64,000 bases of DNA from Aselliscus stoliczkanus (GCA_033961575.1 CM066732.1:82292687-82356686); one strand, 5' to 3'; shown: positions 21,641 to 33,404, counted from the stretch's first letter. Notes: generated from the sequence alone by a model not told the origin. Translations and numbers: made by a program.

Positions 21641-21934
21641 TTTAAAGGTTCCCAGTTGGTATTTCATCACTGGTTTAATTAATCTGGAGGCAGAATTCCA
21701 TGACAGAGATTTGCAGAATAAGATTTTGTAGGATATCGATATCAAATATGTTCTCTGATATTGGAGAGATTAAAAACCTCATATTCACAGAAGAATACCC
21801 ATTTTGCAGTGTCAAAGGGAGACTTCCTCACTGTAATTGGTATCCTCCATTACCACCCATTTCATTGCTGGAATGAAAATTAAAATTTCAGTGAGTTACT
21901 TCTGCACAACCATCTTCACACAAATTAAGAAGTA

Positions 21935-22190
21935 ATACAATGTCAAGTATAGATAAGGGACACTCATACCCTGAAGGTGTTATATCTATTTTGGAAAGCA
22001 GTGTAGAAATTTCTTAGGGATGTTGAATTGGTGTATACCCAAAGTGCGATTATGTGCACCTAATGTATGGACAAAATGTTCTCAGCAACATTATTTATAA
22101 TGATGGAAAAATCCAATTTATTGTCATAAAGATGAATAAATGAATTGTGCATTCATAAATTTAATGTAAAACTCTGATATTGACATGTTA
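21935..22190 (+). mobile_element. Old L1 ORF2 C-terminal fragment
   Basis: ttttggaaagcagtgtagaa, ttggtgtatacccaaagtg and cagcaacattatttataatg are degraded forms of successive blocks near the end of L1 ORF2, in order and on the plus strand. Confidence 0.7.
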
Positions 22191-23200
22191 TTTTATTCAT
22201 TCATATATTTAGTTTCAAAAATAAGCTTAGGCAACAAAATACATGCAGTGAAATAAAACAAATAAGAAAGGAAGAAAAGCAAAATGAGAAAAATAAAGGC
22301 AATAGATCTATACAGAAGCCATTAATAAAGTAGCTTATGTTCACACATGCTAAATTAATAACAAAGTTCTGAAATTTGTGTGAATTTAGTTTTGTTTTCA
22401 TAATATTAAGATGTGTGTTCTGATAGCCATGTCAAACTCTTTCTCAATGTAATCAGTTAAAAAAGTATAATTATTATTTGGGAGAGGTTTTCCCAAATTT
22501 TCTTGAAACCAAAACTTTCATTAAATACATGAGTGTCATACTCAGCTTCTTAGCTCTGTTATTACTACATTGGATGGTACAAGATGGCATTAACATAATG
22601 TATATTTCTCCCACACTCCCATTAGTACTAATATGATCATATACTTTAGAGTAGTAATTTTATGGAGGTGTGGATGAAAATTTTTATTAGCAGCTAATGA
22701 AATCTCTTCTTATATGTGGAGCTGTATTCTGTATGTATTAATACAAAAAATTATCTCTGTATTTGAGATAACATATATAAGGTCTCAGCATAGGCATAGC
22801 CTTTGTCAATTGTTATAAGTGTAATTTAATTTTGTAGCTGAGATAGGATGTCAGCTGCCTACGAGCATTTTAAAAAAGGCAATTTGTTTTTCCTCTCAAT
22901 AATGTTTCCCTGAGTTTTAGATTAAAATGGCACTAGAATAATCTATGCCTAATGCTTTCTTTTGTCAAAGAAAAGGTGGTTTTTCCTTCTTTCTACTCCT
23001 GATAACCTTTTCATTCGGCTTTCTTCTCTCTAGCCTTCCCTCTGAAATCTTGCCCAGATAATTATACCCTCTCTTTTCAAAAGCTGCAATCTTTTCTGGT
23101 TTCTCCATCTAGAAAACAAGCTGAATTCTCCCATTGCAAATAACAAAAAACTAAACAAAACAAACAGGCAAAACATCAACCTCATCTGCTCAATCTACTA
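22191..23200. other. Nothing recognised
   Basis: AT-rich unique-looking sequence with no supported feature. Confidence 0.5.
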
Positions 23201-23559
23201 TCTTGTTTCTTAAGTCTTTCTCTTCCAATTGCCTAACTCTCATTGGTTCTTTAACAAATTAAATTCTGAGTTCTTGTACTCTACTTTATGCTAAACCTTT
23301 TTTTCTTTCTTTTTTTTTTTTTTTGCTAAAATAACCATGGGTTTCTTAATTGTCCAGAACAGTGATCTCATTTTTTTTTTCCCTTACTGTATTATGTCTC
23401 ATTCTAACCTTGGTCCCTAATGAATACTTCATATTTTTCAAACTATTTCCTAGGCTTCTGTCATAACAGTTATTTTTGACTATGTCTTACCATTTTGACC
23501 ATTTTTTTTCTCCCTCTCCCTCTCTGCACTCAATAATGGTGTTCTCTTAGGGATTTGCT

Positions 23560-23860
23560 TATGGCCCTCAGGTTTTCTCCTCCACTTCCCCCAAAGTGAT
23601 TTCCTTCATTCCTATAATTCAGCCTGTAATCTCTAAACTCTCAATGCCCAAATCTAAATGATCTCCACTCATTTTCTTGGACTCAGGACTGGCATTTATT
23701 TCTGCATCCTAGAATGACATCTCTACAGTTGCCACATAGTCACTTTAAACACATGCCTAACACAACTGTTGCATCTCTCTCCCAAAATCCATTTTTTATC
23801 ATATGTGCATTGTCCAAAATTCTATGTTCCAAACAAAAATCTTAATTTTTTTCTCATAAA
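23560..23860 (+). mobile_element. Probable ancient L2 fragment
   Basis: The pyrimidine-rich run with caatgcccaaatctaaatga, cacatgcctaacacaactg and ctctctcccaaaatcc lines up loosely with the reverse transcriptase 3' part of mammalian L2. It is strongly diverged. Confidence 0.4.
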
Positions 23861-23919
23861 TTATTGTTTTCTTTTATAATCCTATCCCTCCCCGCCAGCA
23901 CATATACTCTGTCTCTCCA

Positions 23920-25290
23920 TCAGTAGGACAGTTGAGAATCAGGATAGATATCTTGGCTGTGGAGGTTCCCCCTGAGGAAGTGAGGGACCCCAGCTCCACA
24001 CCAAGCTCCCCAGCCCGGAGTACTGGTACTGAGGAGAAGAGCCTTCACAACATCTGGCTGTGAAAACAGTGGGGATTCTGACTGCCCAGGTGGAATGGAA
24101 GGCTGTTGGAAACCCAGATGTCCTCTTAGAGTGTTGCACAGATTCACTCATTTGCACTTACCCTGGTCTCCAGCAGAAGGATGGTGACTTAGGGGTGTCA
24201 GAAACACATGATGGACACATTGAGGTGTGTAGCTTTAGGCAAGGACTGGAGGATGATCGCCATTTTTCCTCTGAGGGGACTTCCTCTCTAAAGCGACAGG
24301 CAGGCACCATCTTTCCTCTGTTGAGCCCTCCCCACATATGACAAAATCTGAATCTGAATTGGTGTGATGAGCTCTGCTGGGACACCCTCTATCCTGTTCC
24401 TCCATCACCAGAGGCACTTTCTCAGTGAGCAGCCAGCCGTATCCACACTGCACTTTTTCTTGGAAAACTATAGGAGTTTACCAGCTTCATGTGGGCAGTG
24501 ACTGGCCTCAGTGTGCTCTGAGACTTCTACTTAGTAGCTGCAGCCTCAGCACTGGCACTAAATCAGAATTTACATTAACCTGGTGAATACAACTTGTCCC
24601 ACTGTAGTGACTTCCTCAGACCCTGCCTCAGCCAACTTGCATACCATATGAGGCTTTATCAGTGGCTGAATCTAAAGGGAGCTGGCAGGTGGCAGCAGGC
24701 CTCCAGGTGTCCTGGGGTTTTGTGGAGTTACTCCAGGCCTGGTAACTGGTGGCAGACATCCTCAGTTCACAGTGCGGACTCCAGGTTCAGAAGAGGCAGC
24801 AAACAACTGCAGATTGCTTTGTAGCTCTTACCAGATAGTCTCCAGCTGCTCACACACAGTGGATGACCTAGGCCTGCAATGGAGTCCCTCCCAAGAGGCC
24901 TCAGAACCAACATACTTGGAAATTGGGTGCAGACCACAGCAGAGCACAGCCCAATTAACCCCCAAGCAGCACACACAGAGGGCAGGCACCAGAATGGGGT
25001 AGGCTCCCTGCACAGCAGTCTATAAGTTGTCAATGTGTCCAAACCACACAGTCAGACAGCCTGAGGGACAATCCCATCCTCTGACATGCCAACAGCAATC
25101 AAGGCTCAACTATAACAGGAGGGCACACACAACCCACACAAGGAACACTCCTGGAGCACCTTGCACAGGTGACCAGGGAGACTGTGCCACTGGTCCCCAC
25201 AGGGCACCTAATACATAAGGTCATCCAGACAAGACTGAGACACATATGAGACCTACCTGATACATAAAATGAGCAGATAGAGGTAACCAA
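23920..25290 (+). promoter_or_regulatory. L1 5'UTR-like region
   Basis: This 1.4-kb stretch is markedly richer in G, C and CA/CAG words than its surroundings and ends directly at the ORF1 start, as expected for a laurasiatherian L1 5'UTR with internal promoter. The several 60-98-codon open stretches on both strands here have no protein similarity. The left boundary is approximate. Confidence 0.55.
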
Positions 25291-26275
25291 AATGAGGAAA
25301 TAAAGAAATGCATACCAAATGAATGAATAGGAGAAAACTCCAGAAAAAGAACTAAATAAAATGGAGGCAAGCACCCTATCAGATACAGAGTTCAAAACAA
25401 TGGTTATAAGGATGCTCTAGGAACTCAGTGAGAATTTCAACAAAGAGATAGCAAATATAGAAAGGGGGCATAGAAACCATAAAAAATAACCAGTCAGGAT
25501 TGAAGAATACAATACCTGAAATAAAGAATGCACTAGAAGGAATCACCAGCAGACTAGATGAAACATAGGATCAGTAGGATCAGATCAACAATTCAGAAGA
25601 CAAAGTAGCAGAAAACACCCAATCAGAACAGCAAAAAAATAAAATAATAAAAAAAAGTGAGGATAGTTTGAAAGACCTCTGGGACAACATCAAGCATAAC
25701 AACATTCACATTATAGGGGTACCAGAAGGAGAAGATAGAGAGCAAGGGATTGAAAATCTATTTGAAGAAATAATGACTGAAAACTCTCTTAACCTAGTGT
25801 AGGAAATAGACATATGAGTGCAGGAACTGCAGACAGTCCCAAACAAGATGAAACCAAACAGGTCCACACCAAGACACATTATAGTTAGAATGGCAAAGGT
25901 TAAAGACAAAAAGAGAATCCTAAAAGCAGCACAAGAAAGGCAACTATTGGGTTATTGGAAAAGTCATGATGCATTTTTGTAAAGAAAAACATAGAAAAAA
26001 TACGTCATAACTATTCCAACAACCCAATAGTAAATTATAAAGGAGCCCCCATAAGATTGTCAGCTTTTTTCTCACTAGAAACTGCAGGCCAGAAGGGACT
26101 GGTACGAAATATTCAATGTGATAGAAAGTAGGACCTACAACCAAGAGTACTCTGAGAAGAAAGGTTATCATTTAAAATCAAAGGACACATAAAGAGCTTC
26201 CCAGACAAGAAAAAACTAAAAGAGTCCATCACTACTAGCAGACCAATATTACAAGGAATGCTAAAGGAATTTCTT
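25290..26275 (+). pseudogene. L1 ORF1 remnant
   Basis: ORF1 encodes the L1 RNA-binding chaperone. Recognisable blocks occur in order: the coiled-coil part (agaactcagtgagaatttca region), the RRM-like block (cattataggggtaccagaag giving IIGVPEGE at about 25706-25733), and the C-terminal block (ttttttctcactagaaactg, and cttcccagacaagaaa). Stops occur from the first codons onward, and a mariner hairpin at 25947-26027 interrupts it, so no protein is made. Confidence 0.8.
25947..26027. mobile_element. Mariner-type MITE, copy 3, inside L1 ORF1
   Basis: 81 bp with inverted arms (ttgggttattggaaaagtca left, the reverse complement on the right) and TA on both sides (25945-25946, 26028-26029). L1 ORF1 resumes immediately after it. 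Confidence 0.9.
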
Positions 26276-26420
26276 TAAGAAGAAGAAGAAAAAAAAATCA
26301 AAAATATGAATAATAAAATGGCAATAGCTACATATCTACAACAATTATTTTTTATGTAAATGGATAAAATGTTCCAATCAAAAACATAGGAGAGCTGAAT
26401 GGATAAGAAAACAAAACCCT

Positions 26421-26850
26421 GGGCTGGCTGAGTGACACATTGGTTAAGAGTTGGCTTGGGGCATCAGCTCTGAGCAGCAGGGCCCTGGTTTGGATCCCAC
26501 ATGAGAGCCAGTGATTCTGGGCCCTTTACAGCTAAGATGGTGAACAACAGCTTGACCTGGAGCTGGGCTGCCGTGAGTTGCTGGTGACGGCATAGACTGC
26601 AGTGGAGCTAGCTGCCAGCCAGTGTGTGCTTTTGTGAGCTGCCGTGAGTGGCTATCCAGTGGCTGACGACCAATTTGCCTCAGCCAGGAAGAGCGCAATG
26701 ATAATACCAACATAGGCAGTGAAGCAATGTCCTCCACAACTAGACTGAAGAACAAAAGGACAGCAACTTGTCTGTTCACCTTCCCCAATCCCCAACGCTG
26801 TTCCACTCCCCAATTTCCTAATAAAATCTTTCCAAAACACACCCCCAAAC
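26421..26850 (+). mobile_element. Long-form tRNA-derived SINE inside the L1
   Basis: Head gggctggctgagtgacacat, B-box-like ggtttggatccc, long body and tail with ctaataaaatctt. The target-site duplication aagaaaacaaaac flanks it (starting 26405 and 26851). It is more diverged than 579-1039. Confidence 0.88.
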
Positions 26851-26869
26851 AAGAAAACAAAACAAAACC

Positions 26870-27365
26870 CTTATATATGCTGCCTACAAGAAACTCACTT
26901 TAGATTGAAAGATACACACAGACTGAAAGTAAAGGGATGGAAAAAGATGTTTCATGAGAATGAAACAAAAAAAATTAAAAGCTGGGGTAACAATATTATA
27001 CTAGACAAAATAGACTGTAAAATAAAAGCTATAACACAAGACAAAGAAGGACCCAGTAATCCCACTTCAGGGTATTTATCTGAAGAAACCCAAATGCTAC
27101 TTAGAGGGGATGTGTACATCCATGTTAACGGCAGCATCGTTTACAATGACCAAGATGTGGAGGCAGCCTGGGTGTCCACTAATGGAGGAATAGATAAAGA
27201 GAAGGTGGTACATATATACACAATGGAATATTGCTCAGCTATGAAGAGGAATGGGTTCTTGCCATCTGCAGTGGCATTGATGGACCTGGAGGATACTATG
27301 CTGAGTGGAGTGTCAGACAAAGACAGATGCAATGTGATTTCGCTTATATGTGGAATCTAAAGAAT
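26870..27365 (+). pseudogene. L1 ORF2 remnants: endonuclease start fused to C-terminus
   Basis: A 151-codon open stretch (26905-27360) begins KDTHRLKVKGWKKMFHENE, matching the early endonuclease domain of ORF2, and at about 27045 (acaaagaagg/acccagtaat) passes into the ORF2 C-terminus (HIYTMEYCSAMKRN) near the natural end. About 3 kb, including the reverse transcriptase, is missing between them. The frame stays open across the join, perhaps by chance. No catalytic activity is possible. Confidence 0.8.
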
Positions 27366-28140
27366 AAAACAAACACACAAAATAGAAACAACCTCATAGA
27401 TACAGAAATCATTTTGATGGATGCCAGATTTTTTTTGGAGGGGGCAGGGGATTGGGGGTTTGGGTAAAAAAAGGGGAAGGTATGAAGAAGTACAAATTGG
27501 TTGCTATAATATAGTTATGGTGATGTAGCGCATGGCATAAGGAATATAGTCAATAATATTGTAATAACTGTGTATGGTGTCAGATGGGTACTAGATTTGT
27601 TGCGGTGATAGATGAGAGAGGGTTTGGGGAAGGGTGATAAAAGTAAGGGATTAAGAAGCACAAATTGGTAGCTACAAAATAGTCATGGGGATGTAAAGTA
27701 AAGCATAGAAAATATAGTAAATGATGTGGTAATAACTATGTATAGTGCCAGGTGGGTACTAGACTAGTCAGGGGATCACTTCTTAAACTATATAAATGTC
27801 TAACCACTATGCTGTACCCATGAAATTAATGTAAAATAATATTGAATGTTAACTGTAATGAAAAAAATTTAAAAACAGTGGAAAAGGTGAAAGGGAATAA
27901 GAGGTCCAAATTTCCAGGTATAAAACAAATAAATCATGGGGATATAACGTACAGCATAGGGAATATAATCAGTAATATTGTGATAGTGTGGTACAGTATC
28001 AGATGGTTGCTGGACTTATGACGATCACTTCTTTAGGTATATAAATGCTGAATCACTACAGTGTACTCCTGAAACTAATACAATATTGTGTGTTAGCTAT
28101 ATTTTTTTAATAAAAATCTTATTAAAAAATGAAAAAAATA
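27366..28140 (+). repeat. L1 3'UTR, apparently three repeated units
   Basis: Three related blocks begin near 27485, 27650 and 27895. Each has aag(a/c)(a/g)-type start with caaatt, then a (c/t)atggggatgta-like motif, an agcata(g)ggaatatag-like motif, aataactgtgta-like and a gggtactaga-like motif. The second and third continue to a full 3' end with a gaaactaat-like motif. A typical L1 3'UTR of this type has one such block. Confidence 0.65.
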
Positions 28141-29033
28141 AAGTGCATGATGTAAACCATGTTGCTATTGCCTTATATAATACATAGAAATCCATGAACT
28201 ATCTGTTAACATAGTCCTTAATTTCTAAAATTTTCAAAAATATGGAAAAATAGATTTTATGAAAAAAAGAAGTATCAGGGGAAAGTAGTATTTCTGTATC
28301 TTACCAATTTTAAGTACATATTACACTATGTTGAATTTTTTATTAACAAATGTTATTTGTATAAATTATTGATTACACTGCTGATTTTTTCAAGCAAGTA
28401 ATATTGAACTTAAAATATTTTTGTTTCCCAAAGCCTGCAAAATGTGTACAATGTGAGTACAGCTGTGTGGAATTCTGTAAATGGTGTCCTGAGTTAGTAT
28501 TCAGAATGAAGTACTATCCATCACAGTATTTAGGACCTGGACGCTCGCTCTCTATATATGTATGTATGTGAAGAGACTGAAGCAAAGAGGGGTCTCCTCA
28601 AGTCAGTGCAATATGTGAAGTCAGTGTCTCTTTAAGTCATATAATGCTGTCTTACCATGATGCCAAGACAGTTCCCTGTCAAGCCCATCCCTAATAATTC
28701 TGATGGCTGGGGCCAAAGTATAAATCAAGATGTACATTCCAATATTTAATGCATAAATCCAATTACACCCATGACCCAGCTGGCATTCCTACCAAAGACT
28801 CTGCCTATTCAGCATGGATGCCCTCCAATCTGGGTGATGGGCTTTTCCCAAGGTTAGGGAGTTCACTGAGCAGGGCTGAGCAGGGAACTGCATAAGATGA
28901 TACTGGGCCCTGGATTCCTGGACAGTGGCCGTTCCCAGCCCTACTCCAGATGGTTACTGACTTGGTGACACCTCCCAGTGAGCTGGGATGAATTAGGTCC
29001 CCTCCACCAGCCTCACATCTCCAACTCTGAATT
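28141..29033. other. Nothing recognised
   Basis: AT-rich then mixed composition. A minus-strand 94-codon open stretch (28805-29089) runs into a SINE and is not a gene. Confidence 0.5.
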
Positions 29034-29047
29034 CCCAGGGCAGTTTT

Positions 29048-29168
29048 TGTTGTTGTTGTTGTTGTTGTTGTTTTTGAGGGCAGTGTCACTGGCCCTCAAA
29101 TGTGGGACCCGAACCGCGGCCACTGGCTTTCCAAGCCAGCGCCCAACCACTGCACCACTCGGCTGGCC
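29048..29168 (-). mobile_element. Short-form tRNA-derived SINE with (GTT)n tail
   Basis: On the minus strand it starts ggccagccgagtggtgcagt and ends with gagggccagtgacactgccctc, followed by a (CAA)n tail, seen as tttttgttgttgttgttg on the plus strand. The duplication cccagggcagttt flanks it at about 29034-29047 and 29170-29183. Confidence 0.9.
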
Positions 29169-29183
29169 CCCCAGGGCAGTTTT

Positions 29184-31849
29184 AAGTGCCTCTTCAAACT
29201 ACCTCAAACAAGAGGAAGTAGTGCAAACCTGAGAAACATGTTGGGTACATGTGAGTGCAGCCAACTTTTAACCAAAGCAACACCCTTTCACTAGATCTCC
29301 CAGGGCAGAAGCTCAGATTCTCTTATTTCTCTTCACTTGCAAGTGAACACTTAGAAATTCATAATCCCTCATCCTCTTGCCTGTGGTTGAGCAACTCTTT
29401 ACTATAATTGCAATTTGTTAGCAAACATTAAAAATTTTCCAGATGGGTGTAAGAGGGGAAAAAAAGTGTTTGTGTTTCAGTGTTTGTGATTTGTAGAGGA
29501 TCTTTAAAGTGCAGTGCTACTGATACCTATAATTAAGTACAGTACCGCCCTAATTTCTAAAATTAGCAATCTCAAAATATATTTATTATAATAATAGTCA
29601 TAATGAAGTCTTAAAGATCCCAGGTTTTTGGCATGCATGTGTGGTTCACATTGAGTTCAGACTGGATATAATCAGCTGAGAACATGGACACGGGAAATTA
29701 AGATTTTCTAATCTTTCTGAGCACACGACTATCTGCCAAAAAGATTTGTGTACATACATTGCCGTGTTCTTTCCCAGCCAGTGAAGAATTCACATAAGAA
29801 TAACTATAATAATTACAAAAATACTTATAAGTTAAAGTATTGCTCTATCACATTTTACAGTTATTTGTGGTTCTACAGATGTGTAAGAATAAAGAAGTCT
29901 CTAGTAGCCCAATATATGAATTACAGTGAACATTTTGGCTGAGATTAGTTTCCAAAGCTAATGCCCATAATTACCATGAAATTCATTAATTTTGTATTAG
30001 TTATTTTAAAGACAAAAATAAAGACACATTGTTCTTTCAAGTCCTAGAAGCCAGAGTTAGAATAATCATTGCTAGACTTAGTCCCAGTTATGATAAATAT
30101 CATTACGCTGTCTGTCCTTGAAATTCAGATTCAATTTCACCCACTGTTTAAATCTGATTTTACAAATCAAACTCAAGTAAGGAAACAAATGGAAACGCAT
30201 CTTTCAGCAGCATCTTCTGACAGTATATGATAAACAGCATCATTTACAGGACACTGCATCATACCATTTACATTTAGAAGGAAGAAAAATGCTGATTAAG
30301 CTTGCATTTGGCTCAGGCCTTCCAATACATAGTGTGTGAAGCAATTCAATCTGTTTAGTTTTAAAGCCACACACATCTCTAATCATAACATGCCAGAAGC
30401 AATAAAGCTACAAGAATGAGTGGGACTGTTTTCTTCTGACATGTTATAATATCTCCGAGCCAGCAGTAGCCCAAAAACATGTGTTATTATTATCTCTGGA
30501 TTGACAGCTCAGCACCCAAGGATCTCTTCCTCTCCCCAAGGTTTGTTTTTAAAACCCACAAAGGGCTTCATTAAAATAATTGTAAATGTGTATTTCCCAT
30601 TCAATGATTCACCTACATGTTTCAAAGAAAAAACAGCATCTGACTGTATTTGAAATCAAATAATCTCCACAGTTGGAGCAAAGTTAAACAAAACAAGAGA
30701 ACCACTAAACATTGTTGAGTTTTTGTTAGGTTTGGTGAAAGTTGTACATGCATTGAAATTGCTCTTTTTTAATTATTTTTTTATGTTTTTAATTTTTGAA
30801 CATACTATAGATGGTAATACTCCTAGAGGAATACCAAGGACTTATAATATAAATATAAAAATACAAAGAGCAAAACCTCATTACATTATTTCAGATGATT
30901 AAATAAATGGCTGAGTTGATGGTGACCTTTTCAGTAATTATGAAGAAGAAATTCCCTATGTAAAGCACTGATAGTTAAAAAAAAATATATAGATAAACTA
31001 TTAGATCCAAATATCCTGCTATTTGGATAGTTGTTTTAAGCACTCTCCAATATTTCAAAGTAATTATTACCTTATTGATCTGTCTACTTATAAATCATTC
31101 CTATCAGTTCTTTAAAGCACTTTGCAACACATTGTCTTGACATCCAATTTTTGTTACTGATTATAGCTAAAATTATATATGTATATGATTTAAAATAGTT
31201 CGCAATTTAAATTGGCTTTCTCTTCCATTAGTCCAAAGTACTTAGATTTGTCTTTTTTCATTTCAGAACCTCTTGGTTGGAAGCTAATATTCTTTCTTTA
31301 TTATGCCCCATTTACTTTAATTATCCTTGCAAAGAAAAAAATCTAAGAAGAGAAATAATACTTGTGTCTTAAATTATTCCTTATTAAAATATTAAAATTC
31401 AGGATGAAGACAATGTGTATGATCCGCTTTCAAAGAACAAGAATAGTAAAATAGAGAATTGGAAAAAAAACTAAACTATATTTGAATATGAATAACTATT
31501 TTATATCAGTGACATTCTAAATTACCTAAGCAATTTTGTTAGTTATAGTATTGTTCATTAGACTTTTCATGCTGAGTTGTGGTAAATGTGTGTGTGTGTA
31601 TACGTGTGAGTATATGTGTGTGAATGTGTGTACAGAAAGAGAGAGTGTGCATGCTAATTTGGATTGACTTTAAATTCATTACTAGGATAATATTTGAATC
31701 CTAACTCTGTCTTGATCTGACACAAATCTCTGAAACAAATCATCACTAAAGTCTAAGCTTAGACCACTTCTGGACATTCTGATCTTGTCTTTCTCAAACT
31801 ACATTTATTATATTATCGAATGTGCAGTTATCATACACTGCTCTGTGAA
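29184..31849. other. AT-rich DNA, no gene recognised
   Basis: Unique-looking sequence with GT-rich patches near 31588-31625. The segment 30185-30680 is discussed separately as a possible conserved element. Confidence 0.5.
30185..30680. other. Possible conserved non-coding element
   Basis: Repeat-free and dense in short transcription-factor-like words: gattgacagctcag (TGACAG, MEIS/TGIF-like), caatgattcacc, several attaaaataattg homeodomain-like motifs and tttgaaatcaaat. This style is common in deeply conserved enhancers of gene deserts, but conservation cannot be read from one sequence. Confidence 0.25.
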
Positions 31850-31858
31850 GTGTGTGTG

Positions 31859-31897
<39 letters not shown>
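31850..31897. repeat. (GT)n microsatellite
   Basis: TG dinucleotide run with a few GAG interruptions at its left end. Confidence 0.95.
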
Positions 31898-31924
31898 TCT
31901 ATCTACATAATGTCTTTTCACCTA

Positions 31925-32200
31925 TGCATTCCTCCTTCAAGTATAAACTTAAATGTGACTTCTTCTTTAAAGTCTACTTATGTTACTCCCTAACTAGGTC
32001 AAAACAGTCAACTGCATGTGGTCAAAACCCTTTTTAAAAACACTTTTCTTTTTAAACTATGCTTGAATAAATATTTGTGTATTGACATGTACTGTTTCCT
32101 GCTTTTGATTCTGTGCCCCCGGAGGCAGTGACCCTATCCACCAATCCATGCGAAATACACAGTCATAGAATAGGACTGTGGCTCCATAATGAATGAATAT
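31925..32200 (+). mobile_element. L2 3'-end fragment
   Basis: ttcctccttcaagtataaac, then a cgagg-type block (tgcccccggaggcagtgacc) and an end with gaatgaatataaagatgaat fits the 3' part of mammalian L2. It is strongly diverged. Confidence 0.5.
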
Positions 32201-32329
32201 AAAGATGAATGAACATAAAAAATGAAAAATAGTATAAGATCCTTGAGAATCACAGAATCACAGTTTTTTATCTGGATGCATATTCCTTGCAATTACTACT
32301 AGAAAAGCACCAAAATCTGTACTAGATCG

Positions 32330-32520
32330 CAACCTACAGTTTACTGAGGAGATAGATATTAACCAAATAACTACATAAATAAATATAAAACAAAACTGTG
32401 ACAATGGAGCAATGAGAATGTATATTGTGCTAATTTCCCTAAGTCAGGAGAAGTTGTTCCAGGCTTTTCTGCAGAATTTAATACAGAGCTGAGATCAGGA
32501 ACAGAATGTGGGTAAGGTTG
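32330..32520 (-). mobile_element. L2 fragment
   Basis: ttaaccaaataactacataa, gacaatggagcaatgaga and gttccaggcttttctgcag follow the order of the reverse-complemented L2 3' region. Confidence 0.5.
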
Positions 32521-33404
32521 ATTTGATATTATTACATCTTTCAGATAACAAAACTAGGGCCTTGGGATGTTTATAAATTTTCCATATATGCAGTTAATTT
32601 GTTGAAGGACCAAGGCTAGATCTCAAGGAGAAGTAAAAGTTACATTTATTAAGGTACTATCAAAGGTTAGTGACTGTTCTGAAAGGTTATTTTTGTAGAT
32701 CGCATTTAAACTGTCTCTCTCCCTCTTTCTCTCTCCGTCTCAGGAGTTTCAGTTATCTTTATTTTATTTCTTGGCTCCCCAACAGGAAAAGAGAACTCAT
32801 TATCTGAATGATCAGCAACAAATGAGCTATTATTTCACATTCACTACTAATTATGATTGCCATTCTCTAAAAAGTAAATTCATACTAATTCATGGATAAT
32901 CCCTTTTACTCGTATATGTTCTCTAGGCAGCTAGCCATCTCAGTAAATTAAACCATGTCTGGGTTGTGGTTGAAACTGTTTCATCCCACCCATCCCTACT
33001 CCATTCAGCACGGTGACTTATTGGGTGCCCCCACGTCTTCAGGGGCCATGCAACATTGTGTCTCATGATTACCACTGCTTCTAGTCTTGTGACATGTGAC
33101 CAGAAGGAGATCAATAATAGCCAAAAGAGTCAGATTCTCCTTCAATGTAGATAAAAACAAAACAAAACAAAAAAACATTTTTTGGTCTATAGGCTTACTT
33201 GTGTGTTTCAACCAGATAAATCCATGGCCCTGCATTCGAAGTTGCCTGACTTCTCCCTCCTAAACTGGTATATAATTTCCCATATGACTACTGCTATTAC
33301 TGTGTATATTCTTCTTAGGGACTTCTTGGAAAGTAGTGGATATGATTGATATTCATGACAAGATGTAGTGACCCCTGATTACTTGGCTATCCTATCATAT
33401 AATC
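32521..33404. other. Nothing recognised
   Basis: Mixed composition with a pyrimidine-rich ctctctccctctttctctct patch at about 32713-32740. No supported feature. Confidence 0.5.

Larger units (their letters stand above)
18400..21870 (-). mobile_element. Endogenous retrovirus internal region, pol-containing, minus strand
   Basis: Read on the minus strand the order is reverse transcriptase (about 21640-21100), connection/RNase H-like region (about 21100-20000), integrase (about 19760-19260) and an unassigned 3' part (19250-18400). Stops and frameshifts are frequent throughout, so no protein is encoded. The style of the remnants is class III (ERVL/HERV-S-like), though I cannot be sure. Plus-strand open stretches here (18479-18940, 20122-20385, 21094-21501) are antisense shadows. 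Proper 5' sequence (gag, protease) is missing at the 21870 side. Confidence 0.7.
23920..28140 (+). mobile_element. L1 element with deleted ORF2 (HAL1-like layout) and nested insertions
   Basis: The order on the plus strand is: GC-richer 5'UTR-like region (23920-25290), ORF1 (25290-26275), the first part of ORF2 endonuclease (26870-27045), a direct jump to the last part of ORF2 (27046-27365), and a long 3'UTR (27366-28140). A mariner hairpin (25947-26027) sits in ORF1 and a SINE (26421-26850) between ORF1 and ORF2. Without these it is about 3.7 kb, against 6-7 kb for full L1. The reverse transcriptase core is missing. It could be a one-off deletion or a copy of a deleted family like the HAL1 half-LINEs. 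Confidence 0.8.

Noticed and set aside
26905..27360. 151-codon open frame as a novel gene
   Set aside because: It is L1 ORF2 start joined to L1 ORF2 end.
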